This document shows, one piece after another, positions 43,535 to 55,797 of a DNA stretch of 64,000 nucleotides. A model generated the notes under the pieces. The model did not search any database. It was not told the origin of the DNA and saw nothing but the letters and a program-made list of their open reading frames with translations. The translations under genes were made by a program, and so were the position numbers. The stretch lies in contig CM070546.1 in assembly GCA_036346405.1 (NCBI GenBank), positions 108,196,826-108,260,825 of the forward strand, given 5' to 3'. The stretch is from Phyllostachys edulis. Its lineage: Eukaryota; Streptophyta; Magnoliopsida; Poales; Poaceae. How positions within the stretch are numbered: the first letter of the stretch is position 1; each line of letters begins with the position of its first letter.

Positions 43535-46500
43535 TGTAACATCCCAAATTTTGGCTTTTCAAAAATCTTTTGAGTAGTTTAGATCCCTGGAAAATTTCAC
43601 CTATTTTATTTGAATTAATAAAGCTTGAATGGGACTTTCATAAATCAAAAATAATTTAATATGATTAATCTCAACATCAACTATTATCAAAACTATTTTA
43701 TTTGGATTCTATGTGCTTGGATATATTTTCTAGATTTTTTTAGAATTTTTTCGAGTGCATTTGCTAATTTCTATTTGCCCTTTTGTGCTTCGGCTATTTT
43801 CTAAAAAGAAAAGGCTAGTAAATCTCGATTAAATCCACAGGCTCATTTCCATCCTTGTCCGATTCCTATCCCTTGTTTGGCCTGACCAAGCCTCTCTCGC
43901 CTCGCTCTACCGACTAAAGCCCACCTAGCTCGCCAAACCCTAGCTTCCACATCGCCGGGCACTTTGCCCGCGCCGCCGCCACCGGCCGCGTCTTGGCGTG
44001 TGCCTTGCACCTGCACAAGACCTTGCCAATTTTGGGGTTGGGCACACGCGCATCCACGAGCCATAAGCGACCCATTCGCACTGCACCCGCTTCGCCTCGT
44101 GGACGACGCCGAGCCCTAGCTGCCATTGCCCGAGACACCGCCAAGCGCCGCCTTGGTGCGCCCTCGTTCCGCCCTCACCCGCCGCCTCCGAAGCCGTAGG
44201 CGCCACTGCCGGAGACATCGCCGTCGTGCCGCGCGAGCTCACCGGGTTGAAGTCGAGCCGCCGCCGCCGCCATGGAAACCGATTCAGAGCTCCTCGCCGC
44301 ATCCGACGCCCCCATGCCGCCCTCGTCCTCGATCTGTTCGTGTCGATGTCGATCCGCCCCAGGACGTTGTTCCGATTGCAATCCGAACCACCGCCGCCCG
44401 AAGCCATCTTCTTCAAGGCCGGCATCGATTGTCTTCGCCGTTCGCCGCCGTCGGGTGCCTCTCTGACCTCGCCGACGCCACCTTCGAGATCCTCGTGCCG
44501 CCCCGTCTTGGATCCATGGCCGCCATCGTTGGAGCCGCGCGGTCGTCGCCGTCGCCGATCTGTCACCGAAGCGCCGGCCCGCTTGTGACCCGATCCGCCG
44601 CCGCCATTAACATCGTCCCCGAGCTCATCCTCGTTCATCGGTAAGGCCCCATCCCCTTCCTTCTCCGTCCCCGAGCTCGCCGGTCCTTTGCCCAATTCGT
44701 GTCGAAGCCACGCCGCCGCGTTGTTTTGCTGACCTCTCACCCTTGCCGAGCTATGCTCGCCCTGGGCCTAGCTCGCTGGTGCTGCCGTGTGTAGCGCTAC
44801 TGCCAGCCGTCGGGCTCGCCGGTTTGAAGTCGAGATGCAGCCGCCTTTGACACCGATGCGGAAGTTCTCACCGCTGTCGATTCGATGCCTTTGTGTAGTC
44901 ACTGGTGCCGCCTTCGAGATTCCCGTGGACGCCCCTGCACCGCCATCGCCGGAGCCAACTGACCACCGCTCGTCACCGGTGAGAATCACCCGAGGAAGCC
45001 ATGGCAGCAGCGTGCCCCCCTCTGTGCGCCTTCCATGCGGGCCCTGCCCTCTCTCTCTCCATCTCTAGGACAACACCCTCACCCCGTTTTCATCCTCACT
45101 GGAGTCCAGCCGGTCGCCGCTCGTCGCCGTTGACGCCGACCCGAGAAGGCCATGGCTGCCCACTGCGGTGTCCCTCTTACGTGCGGGCCCCTCACTCTGT
45201 TGTCCCTATGACGAACGGGACCCACGTTCTAAATCCTAATCAGGACCATGCCTGTTTCAATGCCATGCCACATTGGCATGCCATTCATGCACGCCGTTCA
45301 TCGCCGACAGGAATCACCTGAGGACTCCTTGGCTGTCGCGCGCTCCCTTTGTGTCCCTTCCATGTGGGCCCTGCTCGCGTCCTCTTTTCTTCTCTGTGGC
45401 GATTGGGATGTACTCATGTGCTCAATGGTCAATGCCATGTCATTACCTCGTCAGCACGCCACGTCATCTGCCAACTCACCCCCTTGTCCTCAGTGTTGTC
45501 CACATTCTCGCCACATAGGTCTGGCAGCCACCTAAACACCATGTGTATGCCACGTAAGCGCCAGCATAACTCTAAACCACACCGGTGTAGACTTGGTTCA
45601 CCGTGAACCAAGCCTATGACCCGTGAACCCCGCATATCAGTGCACTATTCCATGAACCCAATCTACCATGAACCTACTCTATGCCTCGTGGACCCCATTC
45701 GTCAGCCAGGCATCTCAAACCCTAGATGTAAACCTAACCATGAGCCATACCCGGGTAGACTTAGCTCACTAAGCTGGGTCATTTACTCGTGGTCCCCACC
45801 ATGTTAGACCCTATTCGGTGAACCCAGTGCACCATGCGCCTTAAACCCTAGATCGTGGACTTGGTCTATGGACCCATGGCCCACTACCATTCACTTCGAT
45901 CTTTTCTGGAATTAATTTAATTTTGAACAACCCTTTTATCCAGTGGGTCCCACCCATCATCCACTGTTCCTTTTCGGAAATTAATCTGATTTCTGAAATC
46001 CAATTATCCAATTGGTCCCACATGTCATTCACTGCCTTTGTCCCCTCTCACTTACCAGTATCCAATTCTTTCTATTTTATTTAATCCGAAGGAATATTCT
46101 CTGAATATTCTTTCCTCTCGCAATTTCATCATTTCATGTGATCTTCGAAAGCTCATATCTTTTGAATCCGAACTCCGATTGAGTTCATTCAAAATTCCTA
46201 AATTCATCTCAATGAAATATCTAGTTATCTGAGATTATTATGTAATTCTTGGAGTTTATTTGCTCTCTGTTGTTTATTTATTTAGTTTATTTGCTTGTTT
46301 GCGAATAGACGTCGATCATTTGAGAAGTCTTTGATCAAGAAGGAGCTGAAGGTCAAGACAGTAGAAGATTAAAGATTAAATAAGATCGTCATTGCTAGCA
46401 AGGCAAGTTGTACATTTGATCATATTGAATCCCAGTGTTCTAAAAGTATCTTGATTCAAATTATTGCATTTACTTTAAGTATTTATTTAAATGCTTTTGG

Positions 46501-47953
46501 GTTTAGTTAATAAACCAAATTGTTATAACCTCCTTGTCTACTTGTTATGTCTTAATCCTTTGTCACCCTAGTTGATATTTTAGTTGGTAATATTGTAGCA
46601 CCAACGTGGGTTGGTTAGATGCGATTAGATTGCTTAGCCATGCCACGAATCACCTTTTCATGTAAAGTTGCAATTATCAACTTGACTAAGTGACTATGGA
46701 ACTATGTGATAAAACTGTGTATACTGTGTGCTATTATGGCATGTGTTGCACTTAACCAACTGGGTGGGAAAGGATTTAGACTGAGGCAAGTGGTGGAAAC
46801 TGTGTAACATGGTGGTTATGTGATATGGGAATATGAATATGTGTGTCAAAATAATTTGTGTGGCTTAGTTAGAAATTGGAAGTCTTGCCTTGGTCAATTA
46901 AGGACTTAACTTTGTGCGACATTGAACTGGGCCTCTCGTACAACCACATGCTTGTTATGGGACAGGCCTAACTTAGTAAGTTACAGAGTCTTGACATTGA
47001 TTACTCAGGTAATAAGTTAGGCTCAGTGATGGGTGGATGTGTGCTACCAAGTAGTACATCGCGGGACGGTTCGCCGTTTCCCTGTCCAACGGTGTGTGTC
47101 ATACCAATCGCTGTGTATAGTTTGGTATGACGGTTCGTAAGAACGCTGGGAGTGTCAATGTTGAGATGAAGTTTCTGGAAAGTTTTGTTATAATCAGTGT
47201 AGGTCACGCTGGTTATATCTTGTGGGTAAAGTGTACAAACTCTGCAGAGTGTTAAACAATCTATTCAAATAGCCGCGTCTGCGGTCATGGACATGCTCGG
47301 GGATTTCACACGAGGGGTAGATTTTCATAAAACAGTTGGGAAGGGAGCTGTGTGATTTAAGTAATATGGCTATGTGAATAACTTGATTAGGCTGTGTGTC
47401 TTTGTGAAATCAAACTGTTAAAATTAAATATTGTTTATTTGTTTTACTGTATGCTTTCAATCTATTATTTGTATTCAATTGCAAATGTTGCATTTCTGTA
47501 AAATAACCACAGAATGCCATTCCTTTGGAATAAGCCTACATGTATAATTGCATTTCTGTGGTATGACTTGCGAGTACAGTTGTGTACTTATGCTTGCTTT
47601 GACGAATCAAGCAGAAGTGAAGGAATCGCCAGTCAACAAGGTCTACTTCAATGATCGTGGAGAACTAGGTCACGCATCCCAGCCAATTGCCTGTGGGCAT
47701 ATGGATGGGCTTCACTGGAGTTATTCCGTTTCGTTCCACTGCAGCTTCATTGAGCTCTTTGCCTTCTGAGGCATTAATTGTAAGCTTTGACCTTAAGGTT
47801 TTTACTCTGATATTTATTGTATTTGCCTATTTATTAGTTATCTTTGTATATGGACTTGATATTTCACTGATGTTGTCACTGTGTGCACTAGCGTGATCCT
47901 AGACTAATGCAGTATACACAGAGGGTCCAGAATTGTATTTTTGGGTCCCGACA
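43535..47953 (+). mobile_element. 4.4-kb gypsy-type solo LTR
   Basis: The unit begins TGTAACATCCC and ends GGGTCCCGACA, flanked by ACAGT at 43530-43534 and 47954-47958. The empty site is visible in the right copy of the host repeat (near 55490). No gag or pol is present. A ~100-bp segment (GGTAAAGTGTACAAACTCTG at 47222) and its order match the LTR at 55545-62174, whose primer-binding site proves LTR identity. The long GC-rich open frames at 43940-45600 are artefacts. Confidence 0.85.
45592..45612. repeat. near-perfect 21-bp palindrome in the gypsy solo LTR
   Basis: CTTGGTTCAC, one base, then GTGAACCAAG. GTGAACC or ATGAACC words recur over the next 250 bp. Confidence 0.65.
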
Positions 47954-48889
47954 ACAGTGACCAAAGGACAGTCACAAAACAGAATGAAAACACTGAAACT
48001 ATAAAAGGATCAGTAAGCAATATTGACTGTAATAGCTACTGAAACAGCTAGCACAACAATGAAATAATTTGCTCAATATTATAGGATAACAGCAAGAGAT
48101 CTAACAACTCAAGGCAAAATCTATACACTGCAGTACATCCAATTTCATTTGTGGCATTGAATCATCATAGAGCAATTCAACTGAACCCACAATTATCACT
48201 TTGCAACTTCTCACAATACTAGAGACTACCAATCACAGATTGAACAATTACTAGTACAACACAATTGCAAAAGAGATATAAACAGGAATGTCGCAATACT
48301 TATAGAGCCGATGGCACTCAAAGCCAATGAGAAGCAATCCAGACAAGGCACGCCGACAAGCGTTGTCTCAGAAAACCTAGCGCCCCGCTGTGTCGTGGTG
48401 AGATGACGTGGTTGTCGGAAATACAATGTCGTTATTCGAACTTGGGGACACGTCGAAAAACGAAGCTGAGGTACTGGGTTACTGCCACACAAGACCACCA
48501 AAATGATGCTCCGGCCGGAAGCAACAAACAGAGCAACAACAACCAAAGGTTCTGAAGCCCTCTTCCTCCTCAAAACTCAATCCAGAGCCGATCAACACAC
48601 CAATAGACCCCGCAAGATTCAGAATTACCTCAAACGAAAATCCCAGAGGATGAGACAAAAAAAGGAAACCAGCGAGATGGTGCCAGAGGAAATCAAGAGC
48701 TCACCATCAAAAGAAAAGATCAGTTAAGATGGCGCACTGACTCTTAATTCCTCCCAAAATCGAAGCCCAAATTGATGAAGAAAATAGAAGATTCAGATCG
48801 GGAAAAACTGCCTTGTTCTTTGGTCAGATCAGAAAAAAAGAAGCCAAAACCACCAAAAAAAATAAGAGGAGGAGATGAGCTTCCGCCGC

Positions 48890-50436
48890 TGTAGGATCAA
48901 GGATAACCGACTAGAGGGGGTGAATAGGAGGTTTTAAAGCTTTTTGACTATTTAACAAAATAAGTCAATTACAAACTAAGTCTAAACTAGATACAATTCT
49001 AGCTAAGCAATTTTACACAAGATAATTACTAGAATTATAAATGCGAAAATAGTAACGATAAGAAATAACCACAATTGAGACGATGGAGTTTTTCCCGTGA
49101 TATTAAAGACTTGCCGGTCTTCACTAGTCCACGTTGAGGAAGCTTGAACTAATCAAGCCGGCTCCACAAATTAACCCTTCCCTCGATCACTAGCGGTTGT
49201 TCTTCCTCCGCTCCGGAGATGGTGAACACCGAACCACTCACAATTGGCACCGAACCTTTTCACAATCTTCTTGAAGAGATCACCGTGCTAATTCCGCCAA
49301 GCCATCTAAGTGTTTGGCAAACACCAAGAGTAATGAATCACGATCTTCGCTTGACGTCAAACAAGTACAATGGATCAATCTAGAATGAATGCACTTGAAT
49401 TTTGGCTCAACTACCTCACAATAAATGCACAAGTGTATTGGAGGTGTAGAGAGAATGCTCAAGGCTCAAAGGATGTTAAATGAAGTCTAGCATACTGTCC
49501 TTGAGCAGGTGGAGGGGTATTTATACCCCCCCCCACACAAACAAATATGACCGTCAAGTGTGAAATCCCAACTTTTTCAGCAAATGCGGTAATACTGCCA
49601 TGTAATGGCCGGTACTACCGCACCTCACCTAACCGCACAGAATGGATATAACAGACACATTAACTGCTCTGACATAGCCGTTGGAAAATTCAGCGCGGCA
49701 CTACCACCATGCAACATGCGGTAGTTCCGCTGGTCGGTCATACCGAAAAATACGAGCGGTACTACTGCTTCACCTTAGAGTCCAAAAGGGCACTCTCTGA
49801 AAAATACGTACCGCTGATTTTTCGTAAGAAGAAGTGCTTGTAGTTTATTGAATAAATGCGGTCATCTGCTATTCTTGATAATCTTCGAGAAACTCGGAAC
49901 TCGGCGCTCAGGTTTAGCCACCAAGCCAAAATGGTGTCACTCTCGAATTTACGTACCGCCAACTATTTTTTAGTACAACCGGGTTACGGTAGTACCACAC
50001 CACCATCCCGGTAATACCGCGGAGCGGTAGTACCGCCGACATAACGTCGGTACTACCGATTATCCTGACAAAGCACAGTTGGCTTCCAAATCAAATGTTA
50101 AGTGTATGCATGATCCTATAATGATCCAATTTGCACAAGAACATACTATCAAGCTACTAGTCATGATCCCTCTTAATAGTACGGTATTTAACCTAAAATC
50201 CGGTCTTCCATCATGTTCTCCTAAGATCGGTAAGCATAAAAAGGATCCTAGACTACTTATACCTTGTTTTTGAATCATATTGATCTTCATGTTATCCTTT
50301 AGCATGCATCTCCAAGTTGTCATATTCACCGTTGGGACTTAACCTTGTAAATACTCAATAAACAGGTTAATCCTATATTCACATATTGTTATTAATTACC
50401 AAAACAATTTTTAGGGACCTAGATGTTTTCGATGCA
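48890..50436 (-). mobile_element. 1.5-kb copia (Maximus-like) solo LTR
   Basis: On the minus strand the unit reads TGCATCGAAAACATC to CCTTGATCCTACA. The end resembles the CCTACA ends of the SIRE-like LTRs. The flanks GCCGC and GCCAC differ at one base. A TATA box (GGTATAAATACCCC, minus, near 49515) fits that orientation. There is no internal region. Confidence 0.75.
49575..50070. repeat. cluster of GCGGTAGTACCGC-type palindromes
   Basis: Variants of GCGGTAGTACCGC (GCGGTAATACTGC, CCGGTACTACCGC, GCGGTAGTTCCGC and others) occur at least seven times within the solo LTR. The same motif occurs at 62090-62135 in the unrelated gypsy LTR. Confidence 0.75.
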
Positions 50437-51202
50437 GCCACGGCCACCGAAGCTTCTACGCCCGCCGCTGCGTGGCGACCACGTCTCCATGAGAGAGCCG
50501 GCCAAGAAAGCCAAGTCCATCCCCAAATCCTCTACCCTGCTCAGAAGGAGATAAGGTCAGATACCTTATTTCTTTGCTATGCCAATGACCGGTGGTCCCC
50601 TCCTTTTCTTTTCCATTTTCTTTTCTCTAATTGAGAAATTCCCAAAAAGCCCTCAAAACAAACAACAGTCCTCACCAATTTATCAATTTGATAAAAGATG
50701 CTCAAAGTCTTGTTTAATATGCAACTGTTCGACGATGGGTGCCTTGTGGGTTTGAACCCAATGCCTAGCAACAAAGACTACGACTCTGCACAGACAAAGG
50801 AGGACTACGCCTTGATCCAATGCCTTGGTGTGAGAATTTTCGCCCAAGTTACATTCTTTACTGGGCGGCTTGCCCTTTTTCCTCTTGGGTTGGGATGTTA
50901 CGGTCATGTCCCCGTATCGAGCTCATGAGTACCTAAGAAAGTATACCATTTTCTTCCTTTGATCGCAACCTCACGATCATACTCAAGTAGGTGAATTCTT
51001 CAAGGAATCCTGTAGGACGATTCCCGATACCATATAGGTCTCAAATTCATTAAGATCTATTGCACAACCTCCCATACAGAAAGAGCACTGCAGCTAATGG
51101 GACCCTTTAGTTGTGCTCTATAATCCCACATAGTTTGTTGTCCTAGAGCCTAGTTCACGGGATCTCCGATCTGCTAGGATAGGTTACCACCAATGTGAGC
51201 CT
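50437..51202 (-). other. region between the copia pol end and the solo LTR
   Basis: About 770 bp. It contains a purine tract AAAGGAAGAAAATGG (minus, near 50950) that could be the polypurine tract of the copia element, and a GC-rich exon-like stretch at 50434-50560. The LTR boundary is not resolved. Confidence 0.4.
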
Positions 51203-53257
51203 TTACACGGGTATAAGCCCTATTCCCTTTGATGTTGCAAGGATGGCCTTCCGCGCTAATCCTTTGGTGAAAGGATCTACCAAGTTCCTTTCAGATTGGA
51301 TGTATTCTACAATAATAACACCTGTCTCTCTAGCATGCCTTACCGACTTAAGTTGCCTTTTTATATGTTTTGATGATTTCATATTGTCCTTCCTACTCTT
51401 CGCCTTAACCAGTATAGTTTGGTTATTGCAGTAGGTCAAAACGGCTGGAATTGGCTTTTCCAGCATGGGTAGGTCAAAAAGGAGCTCTCTGATCCATTCT
51501 GCCTCTACAGCCGCTGAGTCCAGAGCTACCAGCTCAGCCTCTATGGTGGACCATGTAAGGATAGTCTGTTTGGAAGACTTCCACGAAACAGCTCTACCTG
51601 CTAGAGTGAAGATATAGCCACTCGTAGCCTTCATATCATCCGAGTCACTGATCCAGTTAGAATCACTTAATCCTTCCAAGACTGCCGGATGGCCAGAATA
51701 ATGTATTCCCAAGTTAGAGGTCCCCTTTAGGTATCTAAGTACCCTCTCTAGTGCTATCCAATGATCATCTCCTGGATTGGACGTATAACGACTCAATCTG
51801 CTTACAGCATATGAAATGTCAGGCCTCGTTGCACTAGTTAAATACATTAAGGATCCTATAATTTGAGAATATTTAAGCTGGTCTTTTCCATATCCAGTGT
51901 TTTTATGAAGTTTAGCATTTGGATCATAGGGCATGGCTGCTGATTTACAGTCCATGAATCCAAATCTGAATAGGACCTTGTGCACATAATGGGATTGTGA
52001 AAGAGTAATCCCATTCTCACCCTTTATAAGCTTGATTTTCAAGATCACATCAGCTTCACCCAGATATTTCATATCAAAGTTCTGGAAGAGGAAAGACTTT
52101 GTTCTATTGATTGCATCTATGTTGGTCCCAAAAAGCAATATGTCATCTACATAAAGACATAGAATGACACCTTCGCGACCACTAAACCGATAGTAGACAC
52201 ATTTATCAGTTTCGTTCACACAAAAGTCGATCGAGGTCATAGTACTATCAAATTTCTCGTGCTATTGCTTGGGAGCTTGCTTTAGGCCATACAAGGATTT
52301 AATCAATCGACATACTTTCTTTTCTTGCCCTTCAACCACAAAACGATCGGGCTATTGCATATAAATCTCCTCATCCAACTCTCCATTTAGGAAGGCGGTC
52401 TTTACATCCATTTGATGTACTTGGAGTTTATACGCGGCAGCTAGTGCTAAAAGCACTCGAATTGTGGGTAAGCGAGTCACTAGAGAGTATGTATCAAAAT
52501 AGTCTTCACCCTCTTTTTGCGTGAAACCCTTAGCCACTAAACGAACCTTGTACTTTTCTATAGTACCATCAGGTCTGCTCTTCCTTTTAAAGATCCATTT
52601 GCAGCCAACTGGCTTAAAACCACATGAGAGGTCCGTAACCTCCCACGTTCTGTTAGCTATGATGGAATCTATCTCGCTATGGACTGCTTCCTTCCAGTAA
52701 TCCACATCCGGGGATGCGTATGCCTCTGAAAGGGTTCGTGGTTCATCATCCACGACATAGGTGACAAAGTCATCGCCTAAAGACTTTTCAGTCTTCTGTC
52801 TCTTACTCCTCCTCAACTCCAATTCTGGAGCGGTGTTATCCACTCTAGGAAGAATAGAGTGTTCACTTGAACTAATAGGATCAATGACTTCATTTAGTCT
52901 CATAGGAAACATATGCTCAAAGAATGTCGCATCACGAGATTCCATCACTATATTCGTAGCGATGTCACTTACCTCAGATTTGACCACTAAAAATCTATAA
53001 GCCGTGCTGTTTTTAGCATAACCTAGAAAGACATAATCAACAGTCTTCGGACCAAGCTTTCTTTTCTTTGGTAACGGCACATGCACTTTTGCAAGGCATC
53101 TCCAGGTCCGGAGAAAAGACAAGTTGGGTTTTCTCCCCTTCCATCCTTCATAAGGTGTTTCTTCCTGATTGCGAGGTGGCACCCTATTGAGGACATAATT
53201 AGCTGTGAGAACTGCTTCACCCCACCAATAGTCCGACATACCTGAACTTTGTAACAT
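51203..53257 (-). pseudogene. copia reverse transcriptase and RNase H (with integrase C-terminus)
   Basis: 53257 to 52352 holds the integrase tail and the RT start (WKEAVHSEIDSII, then HQMDVKTAFLNGELDEEIYM). A stop follows at about 52350 and another near 52262 (after GLKQAPK). From 52240 the frame is open to the end: LCLYVDDILLFG is the catalytic box, RYLKGTSNLGIHYSG and the STIEAELVALDSA block are RNase H, and KHIKRQLKSVRH precedes the end GIGLIPV. Two or more point stops inactivate it, but the decay is slight. Confidence 0.88.
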
Positions 53258-53311
53258 GGCATTAACCAGGTCACATAGAGTTAGGTTCTTTCTTTCGGCT
53301 ACTCCATTCGA

Positions 53312-53908
53312 TTAGGGTGAGTATGGTGGAGTAACTTCATGAATTATTTCACTTTCTTCACAAACTTGAGAGAAATAATAAGAGACGTACTCACCGCCTC
53401 GGTCCAACCTTAACCGTTTGATTTTCTTTTCTAGTTGGTTTTCCACTTCAGCTTTAAAGATTTTAAAGTGCTCTAGTGCTTCATCTTTCGACTTAAGTAG
53501 GTAGATATAACAAAACTTAGTCGCACCATCTATGAGAGTTAAGAAGTACCTTTTGCCACCTTTAGTTAATATTCCATTCATCTCACAAAGATCAGAATGG
53601 ATTAGCTCAAGTGGAGAGGTGCTTCGCCCTTCAACGCTGTGAAAAGGTTTTCGCGGTTGCTTAGCTTGCACACACACTTCGCACTTTGAACCATTCTCAT
53701 AATTATAGCTGGGAATTAAATTCATTTTGCTTAACTGCACAATAGCTTCAAAGTTAACATGACACAAACGTGAATGCCAAACATCATGTAATTTATTGCA
53801 ATGGGAAACATTAAAAATGTTTACATTATTTGAATCAAGAATAGATAAGTGGAACATGCCTCCGCTATCATAGCCTTTGCCCACAAAAGTACTAAACTTG
53901 GTCAACAC
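53312..53908 (-). pseudogene. copia GAG-pre-integrase and integrase core
   Basis: The sequence carries the zinc-binding HSRLCHVNF and KCEVCVQAK and the integrase core: HSDLCEMNGILTKGGKRYF with the first catalytic Asp, the RLDRGGEY block with the second, and the final Glu expected in the following NGVAERKN segment. A stop lies just before that segment near 53310. The enzyme would insert element DNA into the chromosome. Confidence 0.85.
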
Positions 53909-54057
53909 GACCTTATTAGACTCAAAACAAGCTTTATTCCTTGCCTACAGATCATCGACCCGCTAATGAGATTGCGGGTCATCGCAGGCACATACAATAC
54001 ATTTCTCAGAATGAGTGTTTTGCTTGAAGTAAGCTTCAAACAAACATGTCCAATCCC

Positions 54058-55029
54058 TCATACTGTAGTAGCGGCTCTGTTCCCTATCAGGACGGATCCA
54101 ACACCTTCACCCTGAAAAGAAGAGAAACATGATCGATCAGCACAAATATGTCTAGTAGCACCTGAATCAATCCACCAATCAATAGATGGACTTGCCATAA
54201 AGGCCTTAGGTACATACCCTTCAGAACTGGTATTATCCAGAACGACATTCACCTCGGCCTTGTGGCTCTTATGCTGGGCTGGAGAAGGACCCTTGCCTTT
54301 ACGATTACGGCAATAGTTGGCTTTATGGCCAGCCACTCCGCACACAATGTAGACAATGTCCTTCTTCTTCTTCTTCTTCATATTATTTCCTTGAAGCTTG
54401 ATTTTGGGCTGAATCTTGAATTTCTGATTCCCAGAGCCACTAGCACTCTTGACCTCTAATAGATGAGCTTGGACTTGAGCCTTACCTTTGCTATCACTGG
54501 CTCTTGCCCGCTCCTCAGCATTGATAGCTGCTGACAGCTCGTTGAGTGTCAAGCGCTCCTTTATATGTCGTCAGGCGGTTACAAAGTCACGCCACAAGGG
54601 CGGTAACTTAACCAAAACGACATTAACTTGAAAACTCTCAGGTAGGAGACAGTCGTACTGATTAAAATTACGTACATGGAGTTGAAGCTCATGGAGTTGC
54701 TCCATCACCAACCGTCCCTCTACCATCTTGTAGTTCAAGTATGCAGCAGTAATAAAGGACTCGTTACCATTATCCCCTTCGGAATAAGTGAAATTGACAT
54801 ACACGTCAAACAGCTGGTTGGATAAGACTGCTAACAACCTAGATAGGGCTAAATTGTTCACATCCTCCTACCGCGTCATCTCAGCGATTTTCAAAGGGAA
54901 CATCGGAGGATTTGACATGACCCAGAAAAGTCTGAGGTCAGTTAGCCATAACTTGGTTTTAGCTTGACAACGCTTAAAGTTAGCACCATCAAATACTTTC
55001 GGCTTAATGACATTTGACGATGAAGCCAT
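54058..55029 (-). pseudogene. copia gag and protease
   Basis: The frame starts at the ATG ending at 55029 (MASSSNVIKPKVFDGANFKR). It continues after frame changes through MEQLHELQLHVRNF to a knuckle-like VCGVAGHKANYC, whose first Cys is replaced by Tyr. The protease active site WWIDSGATRHIC follows near 54150-54185. Stops and shifts fall near 54868 and 54560. Confidence 0.85.
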
Positions 55030-55089
55030 TTCTTCAAATATAGGTTTTCTGGATTGTTGTAACAAATGTGGTTTTAGCAAACTTTTAGA

Positions 55090-55544
55090 TTTAATTCTAG
55101 CATAAATAATTATGAATAAAGCATAATAGCCTAACTAGTTAAATGACAACATAAGAACAGGAAAAACCTTCAAGCCATTTAAAAGAAATAGTATACTCAA
55201 TGTGCACATCATGGGTACAAACCAAATCAGCATAAAGCTAAGATTTAGTAGTATGAATATTGCTCTCATAAGGCTAGGTACACAAGGTTTGACCTTGTCC
55301 ATCATAGCACTTATGCCAAATGTGATCAAAAATTGGATATAATAATTTATAGATTAGGCCTTGAGTTCAATTAAAAACTTGCTATTATAGATAGATGGGA
55401 TCAAGCAAATTAATCACCTTTATCTATGCTGAACTAAGAAACAGAGCTCGCCAATATACTTCTGACAAAAAGCATAACAGTGACCGAAGGACAGTGACAA
55501 AACAGAATGAAAACACTGAAACTATAAAAGGATCAGTAAGCAAT
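55090..55544 (-). repeat. repeated copia-associated segment, right copy (cut by gypsy LTR)
   Basis: It begins TTTAATTCTAGCATAAATAA just outside the gag leader and matches the left copy piece by piece, but without the MITE and the gypsy solo LTR. It ends where a gypsy LTR starts; the rest lies beyond that element, outside the window. If these copies are LTRs, this is the 5' LTR. Confidence 0.6.
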
Positions 55545-55797
55545 TGTAACGTCCCGTTTGTCCAGAGTTCTTGTAGTTTTCAAAATAAAAAGAACCATTT
55601 GATTTTGTGGAGAATTCAAAGCTTAACTTGAGATTTTAAAAGAGCTTTAATTGACTAAACCAAACTTCAACTAAATCAGTTCGATTTCTTCTGGAGTTTG
55701 TTGGAAGTTTTCCTTTTCTCTTTTTGCTCTTTCAGCCTTTTAGCATGGTTTCTCCCTTCCAGGACCTCTTCTGTGTTTGGATCTCTCTCTCGGTCTA

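Larger units (their letters stand above)
42570..48889 (-). repeat. repeated copia-associated segment, left copy, broken by two insertions
   Basis: The pieces 42570-42667, about 43243-43534 and 47954-48021 match 55090-55544 in the same order, where the segment abuts the minus-strand copia gag. Between the pieces lie a foldback MITE and a gypsy solo LTR. The copy goes on beyond the part available for comparison (to about 48889, possibly past 50441). It is best read as the 3' LTR or leader of the copia element at 51.2-55.0 kb. LTR ends are not proven. Confidence 0.55.
51203..55029 (-). mobile_element. Ty1/copia gag-pol region (minus strand)
   Basis: A 3.8-kb copia coding region in the order gag, protease, integrase, reverse transcriptase, RNase H on the minus strand. 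It differs from the two other copia families in the window. Flanking repeats at 55090 onward and 42570-48889 are probably its LTRs or leader. No standard Met-tRNA primer-binding site was found. Confidence 0.85.

Noticed and set aside
43940..45606. Overlapping open frames of up to 266 codons
   Set aside because: They lie inside a defined gypsy solo LTR and overlap on both strands in GC-rich DNA.
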